Positions 22,958-27,267 of a stretch of DNA of 27,267 bases are shown here, piece by piece. The stretch's first letter is position 1; each line of letters begins with the position of its first letter. The DNA comes from Acrasis kona (taxonomy: Eukaryota > Heterolobosea > Eutetramitea > Acrasida > Acrasidae), in assembly GCA_026419775.2 (NCBI GenBank), contig JAOPGA020001615.1, positions 1-27,267 of the forward strand, read 5' to 3'. The notes beneath the pieces were generated by a model. That model was not told the DNA's origin. It was given only the letters and a program-made list of their open reading frames with translations, and did no database searches. A program made the position numbers and the translations under genes.

Positions 22958-24961
22958 ATGACGGAAGTATTTAACAACACTATATTCGATCTTTTACTTT
23001 GCGAATTAATAAACAGAACGAGACTGCTTGTCGAATTCAATTGGGAGGTTGTTGCTGAGCAGATGAAACAAATATTATCGAGCGATAAGTATGGAGAACT
23101 AAGTATAAGCGCGGAGGAGTGTAAAACCCGCTTCGAAGAGATCAAAAAACAGTCACAAATCGATAATTCGGACATTGTTGACGAAAACGGTAAGGGCTGA
23201 TAGTATTAATGTTGACTTTATTAGTTTTGGCCTCAGCAAGGTCTGCTCGTATCAAAGAACTAGAGGAAATGTTAGCGAAAATTAACGCATGCATAACGTA
23301 AGTGTTTCGTCGACATTGTTTTTAATACTTGTAGTGTCGTCAAGCGGAATTTTGAGAACAAAGATGGTCAAGAAGAAATGTTGTCCTGGACTGACCAAGT
23401 ATACAATTCAATCCATTACCTACAAATAAAGCCTTTGAACAGTACGCCTCATCTTGAAGATCCAATAACGAGTGACGCCGCACCTGAGACTGAACTAGTA
23501 GAAGAAGAAGTTACACAACCCATTGTTCAGAACGACGAGTCAATCGAAGCATCACCATCGGAGGCGTTGTCTGTGGAGATTCCAACCATCGTTGAGGTGA
23601 ACCAGCCAACCACCCAAGAAGAGGTGATCGCCGAAACACAAACCCAACCACAGCCCGCGAAAGCTATCAATACACAAGAGTCCGACACTTTAGCCGTCCA
23701 TGTCGACGAACAAGTCGACGTGGGCAAAGAAGTTGAGGCTCAAGATGTTTCAATGTCAGAGCCCGACGTGACATCTAATACGATCCCGAATTCACACCAA
23801 GACGAACAGGAAAGTAGAGTCGAACAGAATCCAGTCAAGGACGAACAAGAGCACAACAATGCCGAGGTTACAAAACCTGACCAGACGCCCATAGATCCTC
23901 CACCATCGCCATCACCGTCACCATCTAGTCTCGTACAAAGCGACAAGCAGGAAACACCCGAGCAGGCGCTAGAGCCAGCAGCCAAGAAGCAGAAAACATC
24001 GAACAACATTGCCGCAAAGAAGAAGGAAAAAATCGCACACCACACAGCGCTGCAATACTTACCGAAGAGAACCACGAGGTCACAGAGTCAAGGAAAACCA
24101 ATCTCGCCCATACCAATTCCTCACGACGAAGTTCCATCTCCAACACTAAAATCCAAAAAGAAGTCGACTGCGAAAAAGATTGAAACAGACCATGCACAAG
24201 TTGCGTCGCCGCCTCAAACAAGTACAACGGCACCAACGAACCTCACAGAGCAAGTCACGCCCGCTCCAACGGTAGAAACAAAAATAGAGACGGCGGTGGA
24301 TGCAAACAAACAGCCCGAACAGAACCAGCCCCAAACGAACGAGATGGCACACGAGCGTAACGAAAATGAAGTTTTAATTACAAACGAAGCAATCAAACAA
24401 GAAACCATCCAAGAGCAAGAAGCGAGCACTCAAACCAAGTCGAACAAAAAAAAAGTCCAACCAGCACCGCCAAAGGAGATTACCATCGGGTCCAACAAGA
24501 GGAAAAGAGTGCATCACGCTGGTTCAGGAAGTGACTCGGAGGACGATCAGCAGCAACAGCAGCAGCAGCAGCAGCAACAACAACAAGAGCTGACACCTTC
24601 TCAAGAATCAAACGTTAAAAAACAAATCAAAAATTTAATGTTCGGCGTGATCGAAAAAGTCAAGAAGGAAGACAAATCAGAGTGGTTCATGAAGCCCGTC
24701 ACCTTGAAACAAGCTCCCGGTTACAAGGATTACATTTATCAAAGAACCGATTTGAAAACCATTTACGATCACGTCACAAAAGGCAATATTAATAGCGTCA
24801 AGATGCTTTGGAAGAATTTAATCGTCATGTTCATGAATGCAATCATGTTCAATTCGTACGAATCCGAACCCCATATGGACGCGTTGAATATTAGAGCAAA
24901 GTGCAGGAGATGGATTGACGATGCTGAGAGGGAAGAGGAAAAGATCAGGTCGCAAATGTAA
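22958..24961 (+). CDS. BRD8-like bromodomain protein (NuA4/TIP60-type subunit), three exons
   Basis: Exons 22958-23189, 23225-23297 and 23335-24961 splice in frame to 643 residues. The N-terminus has a SANT-like helix pair (FNWEVVAEQMKQIL...EECKTRFEEIKK, about residues 20-70) followed by a short coiled coil (RIKELEEMLAKI). This arrangement is seen at the N-terminus of BRD8. A long Gln/Glu/Pro/Thr-rich disordered middle carries basic KKKEK and KRKR clusters and a run of about 13 glutamines (24548-24586). One bromodomain occupies about residues 529-637: PV...APGYKDYIYQRTDLKTIYDHVTKG, then NAIMFN with the asparagine expected to bind acetyl-lysine. Likely role: reading acetylated histones for a NuA4-type acetyltransferase. 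The bromodomain is secure; assignment to BRD8 is inferred from the SANT plus C-terminal bromodomain layout. Confidence 0.8.
23190..23224 (+). other. Intron 1 of the BRD8-like gene (35 nt, phase 1)
   Basis: GTAAGG donor at 23190 and TTATTAG acceptor at 23224. Removal joins IVDENG-type coding to LASARSARIKEL, continuing into the coiled coil. Confidence 0.82.
23298..23334 (+). other. Intron 2 of the BRD8-like gene (37 nt, phase 2)
   Basis: GTAAGT donor at 23298 and CTTGTAG acceptor at 23334. Removal joins KINACI to TVVKRNFENKDGQEEMLSW, in frame with the long third exon. Confidence 0.82.
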
Positions 24962-24971
24962 ACAAGTTTGT

Positions 24972-24977
24972 AATAAA
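24972..24977 (+). promoter_or_regulatory. AATAAA polyadenylation signal of the BRD8-like gene
   Basis: An AATAAA hexamer lies 11 bp after the TAA stop, followed by a T-rich stretch. It agrees with short 3' UTRs in this region. Confidence 0.5.
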
Positions 24978-25049
24978 TTATTTTAATGTTTATATTTATT
25001 TTCGTGTCTTTATTGTCTGGAGCAGTCAAATTAGCCAAATTACAAAAAA

Positions 25050-25640
25050 TCAATTTGTTGTGGGGGCCGAACAAGAATTCTTCGCAATGTCACACATTTT
25101 ATCAAAGTGTGACGTATCCCAGCATTTTGAGTAGAAGGACGCAATATTATTCCAACTCACGTTGTGTAAAGAGCCAAGAACTTCAATCCAAAATGGATTT
25201 TGTGTCTTTCGATGCCTCCTAAGAAATGCTTTTGAAAAGGCAAATACAAGCTCGCATGGATTAAGCTCGCTCGAGTATGTCGGAAGAAAAATAGGAGTAA
25301 TACCATGTGCATCAAAGATCAACATCATGGGCTCGAGGGTATTCTCCGCAGCGTGAGTTCGGGCATTATCCATTAACAAATAATCGCCCCTACCAAGATA
25401 TCCTGATTCAATAGCATGTTCACTACTTCCTGTACTGTTGAAAGCGGATACTGGGCTACATGTATGAAAACTAATTCACAAATCTTGCTTTTGTTTTCTG
25501 TTTGTTTTCTAAATCCTCCCCAACCTTTGTTGTGATAATTGTTAATCAATAACTGAACGAGTACATGTTGGAAATACTTTCATTGCTTCCTTAACGCTAT
25601 GCTTGTCTTTACTCCTTGCTCTTGATGGCTGCTTTGTCAT
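25050..25640 (-). pseudogene. Internally deleted DDE transposase relic (Tc1/mariner-like)
   Basis: Reading down the minus strand from an ATG at 25640, about 32 codons (MTKQPSRARSKDKHSVKEAM...) run into a stop. A second frame gives GWGGFRKQTENKSKICELVF and YPLSTVQEVVNMLL, resembling a helix-turn-helix DNA-binding part. A further shift leads into ESGYLGRGDYLLMDNARTHAAENT and FLPTYSSELNPCE, the C-terminal half of a DDE_3-type catalytic domain. The second Asp (MDNARTH) and the Glu (NPCE) are present, 38 residues apart. The region with the first catalytic Asp is missing. Two frame changes plus that gap mean it cannot code for an active enzyme. No terminal inverted repeats were found by eye. Confidence 0.78.
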
Positions 25641-25922
25641 TTTGTTCTGTATTGTTAAGTGCAGATTGAAGGTAATTTTGAATCAACCAGCAAAAATAGA
25701 TCAACATTGCCGAACAAGAGGAACGTGTTCACGATGTACTATCACCATATTACACATACATCAAAAATAGAACCTACACATATAGGAAATGATTAGATTC
25801 CTTGCATCATTATAGTCAAAGTAACAGATTCTTTACACTATTTTTGTTAAGGTAAAAGATTCTTTTGTTTTTCTACATTAATGGCTTACTAATATTTTCT
25901 ACTGATATGTAGATAATGAGGG
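25641..25922. other. Intergenic region upstream of the orphan basic-protein gene
   Basis: AT-rich, with a loose direct repeat (AGATTCTTT near 25825 and 25856). No gene or terminal inverted repeat of the transposase relic was seen. Confidence 0.5.
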
Positions 25923-25928
25923 TATAAA
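25923..25928 (+). promoter_or_regulatory. TATA box of the orphan basic-protein gene
   Basis: GGTATAAAAGCGGG is a near-ideal TATA element 53 bp before the ATG at 25981. A start about 30 bp downstream would leave a short A/C-rich 5' UTR. It is the clearest core promoter in the window. Confidence 0.7.
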
Positions 25929-25980
25929 AGCGGGCTATATTCATCTATTGCAGCAAACAACCAACAAAACACAAACAAGC

Positions 25981-26307
25981 ATGTCCAGAGACAAACAAGC
26001 GCAAAGAAGCACCAGAGCCCGTCAAGCAAATCAGGATCCAGACTTTTATTATGGTAGTAAGATACCAGTCAAAAAGCCACTCCAAGTGTTGAGGAAGATA
26101 TCAACCATTTTGATGAACAATTCCAAAGTTTATACAACTGGTCCCTTGATTAGATTGTTGGATTCTGCCGCTAATGAGGCAATATGTGTAGCGATGAAAA
26201 CGGGAGTACCGCCCGTGGGAGTATGGCCCGATTATGATTATCTTGTACACCGTTTCCGCGCCAAGCAGTACCAAGGATCTAAGAAACGAAAGGTTGACTC
26301 TGAATAG
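25981..26307 (+). CDS. Orphan small basic protein with nuclear localisation signal
   Basis: The 108-residue protein runs from the ATG at 25981; a few upstream in-frame codons have no ATG. I do not recognise the family. The N-terminal 35 residues are basic and disordered (RSTRARQANQ). The core has two predicted helices, about residues 42-52 (PLQVLRKISTIL) and 62-82 (GPLIRLLDSAANEAICVAM), joined by a KVYTT turn and followed by PPVGVWPDYDYLV. The tail GSKKRKVDSE is a textbook monopartite nuclear localisation signal. The helix-turn-helix spacing loosely recalls a histone fold, but there is too little to claim it. The TATA box upstream and the absence of frame breaks support a real, expressed gene. 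Confidence 0.6.
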   Translation: MSRDKQAQRSTRARQANQDPDFYYGSKIPVKKPLQVLRKISTILMNNSKVYTTGPLIRLLDSAANEAICVAMKTGVPPVGVWPDYDYLVHRFRAKQYQGSKKRKVDSE

Positions 26308-26696
26308 ATGAATTCATCTTGACTTTTGGATCCCCAAATGTTAATATAAAGTTTTAATTTTCTTATGGTTGTTGAGTTCTTGATATGTTGGTAAGAATAA
26401 AAATCCCTCATATGGAATGAATTAAATTCGGTTAAAAGTATTTTTTTTGAACTAATGATGAGATTGACCCACCATTTTAAAGTATTTCCTGAAATGTGTC
26501 GCTAATTCTTTCTTGGCTTTGTTCATCCCTGTTGAAGAAAATGATGGATGGTGACTTGACCATTTTTGAATTCTGAATAATCATAGTAGTACACCCACTA
26601 TGTAAACAATACTACAGTACGCCCGTAATATATGTTTAGTTGTTGTCCGTTTTCCGTTGTCTTTGTGTATACGGCAGTGTCACCTGCTTTAAACAC
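26308..26696. other. Intergenic region, no gene seen
   Basis: AT-rich 3' flank of the orphan gene. An AATAAA at about 26395 could be its polyadenylation signal. Nothing else was recognised before the tandem repeat begins. Confidence 0.5.
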
Positions 26697-26960
26697 GTGT
26701 GAGGAGATCCGGTATTCGCGTAATCCCACTCACGAGGAGCAAACATTAAAGTACTTGACCCAATGTTTTGGCAAATTGAGCAGTTCGCATCTGTCTTCTT
26801 TGCCGGGTGGAGGGTGTAACGGTTATCGCGAAACACCACCCCTGAGGAACAACATTTAGTACTTGACCAAATGTTTTGGTCTTCGAGCAGTGCGCAATTG
26901 CTTTCAGAACCGAGTAGAGAGTGTAACGGTTATCGCGAAACACCACTCTTAGGAGACTGA
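26697..26960. repeat. Tandem repeat of 107-110 bp with conserved-loop hairpins
   Basis: Three copies, the last truncated. The landmark GGTTATCGCG (copy 1: GGTATTCGCG) falls at 26711, 26821 and 26928. Copies 1 and 2 also share AGTACTTGACC followed by AATGTTTTGG, at 26750 and 26858. In copies 2 and 3 an identical 20-base loop (TAACGGTTATCGCG plus AAACAC) is closed by GGGTG/CACCC in copy 2 and AGAGTG/CACTCT in copy 3. No protein is convincingly encoded. Confidence 0.75.
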
Positions 26961-26967
26961 GACCCGT

Positions 26968-26986
26968 AGGGAATGTACCGTTCCCT
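26968..26986. repeat. Short perfect hairpin after the tandem repeat
   Basis: AGGGAA (26968-26973) and TTCCCT (26981-26986) form a six-pair stem with a seven-base loop, TGTACCG. It lies just past the truncated last repeat unit and could belong to the same structured element. Confidence 0.55.
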
Positions 26987-27027
26987 TGTTCATGTAATGA
27001 AAGTCGACCATAATGTCTTGATTGGAT

Positions 27028-27265
27028 CTAGAGGGTTTCTTGTTTTGAATAGATCTTATCTATCTTCGTGATGATAAATGGTTCATTTTGATGAGGTGTT
27101 GAAATGAAAACATCCCAACCGACAATTCTAATGTGTAGTTTTTGATGCTCTGATTTGATTTCTTACCCAAATTCATCACTTGGAGTGAATACCGTTGATG
27201 ATTCTTATAGTTTTCTCAAATGGTCCTGTTGGATACTTCACTTCTACTTGATGGTAAAGGTCTCC
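27028..27265 (-). CDS. Partial or broken coding fragment at the window edge
   Basis: On the minus strand the edge opens with an uninterrupted 28-codon reading (DLYHQVEVKYPTGPFEKT...) that ends at a TGA near 27181. An overlapping frame gives VFTPSDEFG, then a GTAAGA donor (27166) and CATTAG acceptor (27128), a 39-nt intron typical of the window. Splicing continues to IVGWDVFISTPHQNEPFIIT and KIDKIYSKQETL, ending in TAG at 27028. The two readings differ by one frame near 27200, so a frameshift, or a different exon structure beyond the edge, must be assumed. The DVFI...EPFIITKIDKIY pattern faintly recalls a BAH domain; I would not name it on this. Confidence 0.35.
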
Positions 27266-27267
27266 AC

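Noticed and set aside
26748-26879. Likeness between the repeat motif AAAGTACTTGACC and the twin Crinkler introns (AAAGTACTCAAC)
   Set aside because: Only a short AT-rich match around AGTACT; the flanks do not align and no splice sites are present.
26636-26946. Two similar minus-strand frames starting MVFRDNRYTL
   Set aside because: They are alike only because they read the tandem repeat. The stem covariation and frame disagreement between copies argue against a protein.

Overview
This window is eukaryotic nuclear DNA, most likely from a free-living protist. It holds several multi-exon genes with very short GT-AG introns (35-46 nt, mostly GTAAGT donors), a Pol III tRNA gene, AATAAA signals at or just after stop codons, and close intergenic spacing. 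The lineage cannot be fixed from sequence alone. A heterolobosean-like or other amoeboid protist would fit the giant EGF plus Thr/Pro-rich surface protein beside a Crinkler-type gene, but that is a guess.

Layout, left to right. (1) 62-2842, minus: a four-exon P-loop ATPase of the Crinkler (CRN) type. Its third exon is a symmetric phase 1-1 module encoding a small separate domain, and it is flanked by two almost identical introns. (2) 2843-4080: intergenic, with a short degenerate 15-mer tandem repeat. (3) 4081-13284, plus: a single-exon gene for a 3067-residue type I membrane protein. It has a signal peptide, EGF-like modules, five galactose-binding-like modules, a Thr/Pro stalk of about 500 residues, four long repeat modules, a juxtamembrane domain, one transmembrane helix and a short basic tail. 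(4) 13431-13515, minus: tRNA-Pro(UGG) with about 13 extra nucleotides in the D loop. (5) 14249-22834, minus: UTP20, the giant HEAT-repeat small-subunit-processome protein, with one clear intron and two reading-frame interruptions. (6) 22958-24961, plus: a three-exon bromodomain protein resembling BRD8 of the NuA4/TIP60 complex, divergent from UTP20 across only 123 bp. (7) 25050-25640, minus: an internally deleted, frameshifted DDE transposase relic. (8) 25981-26307, plus: an orphan 108-residue basic protein behind a clear TATA box. (9) 26697-26986: a 107-110 bp tandem repeat whose units carry a conserved-loop hairpin with a compensatory stem change. (10) The right edge carries a broken or partial minus-strand coding fragment.

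UTP20 (rRNA processing) and the BRD8-like protein (chromatin) are housekeeping genes that share a head-to-head promoter. The Crinkler-type gene, the giant adhesin-like protein, the transposase relic and the structured repeats form the accessory part. Nothing shows that the accessory genes work together. The strongest oddities are the twin introns around a shuffled exon, the enlarged D loop of tRNA-Pro, and the covarying repeat hairpins.
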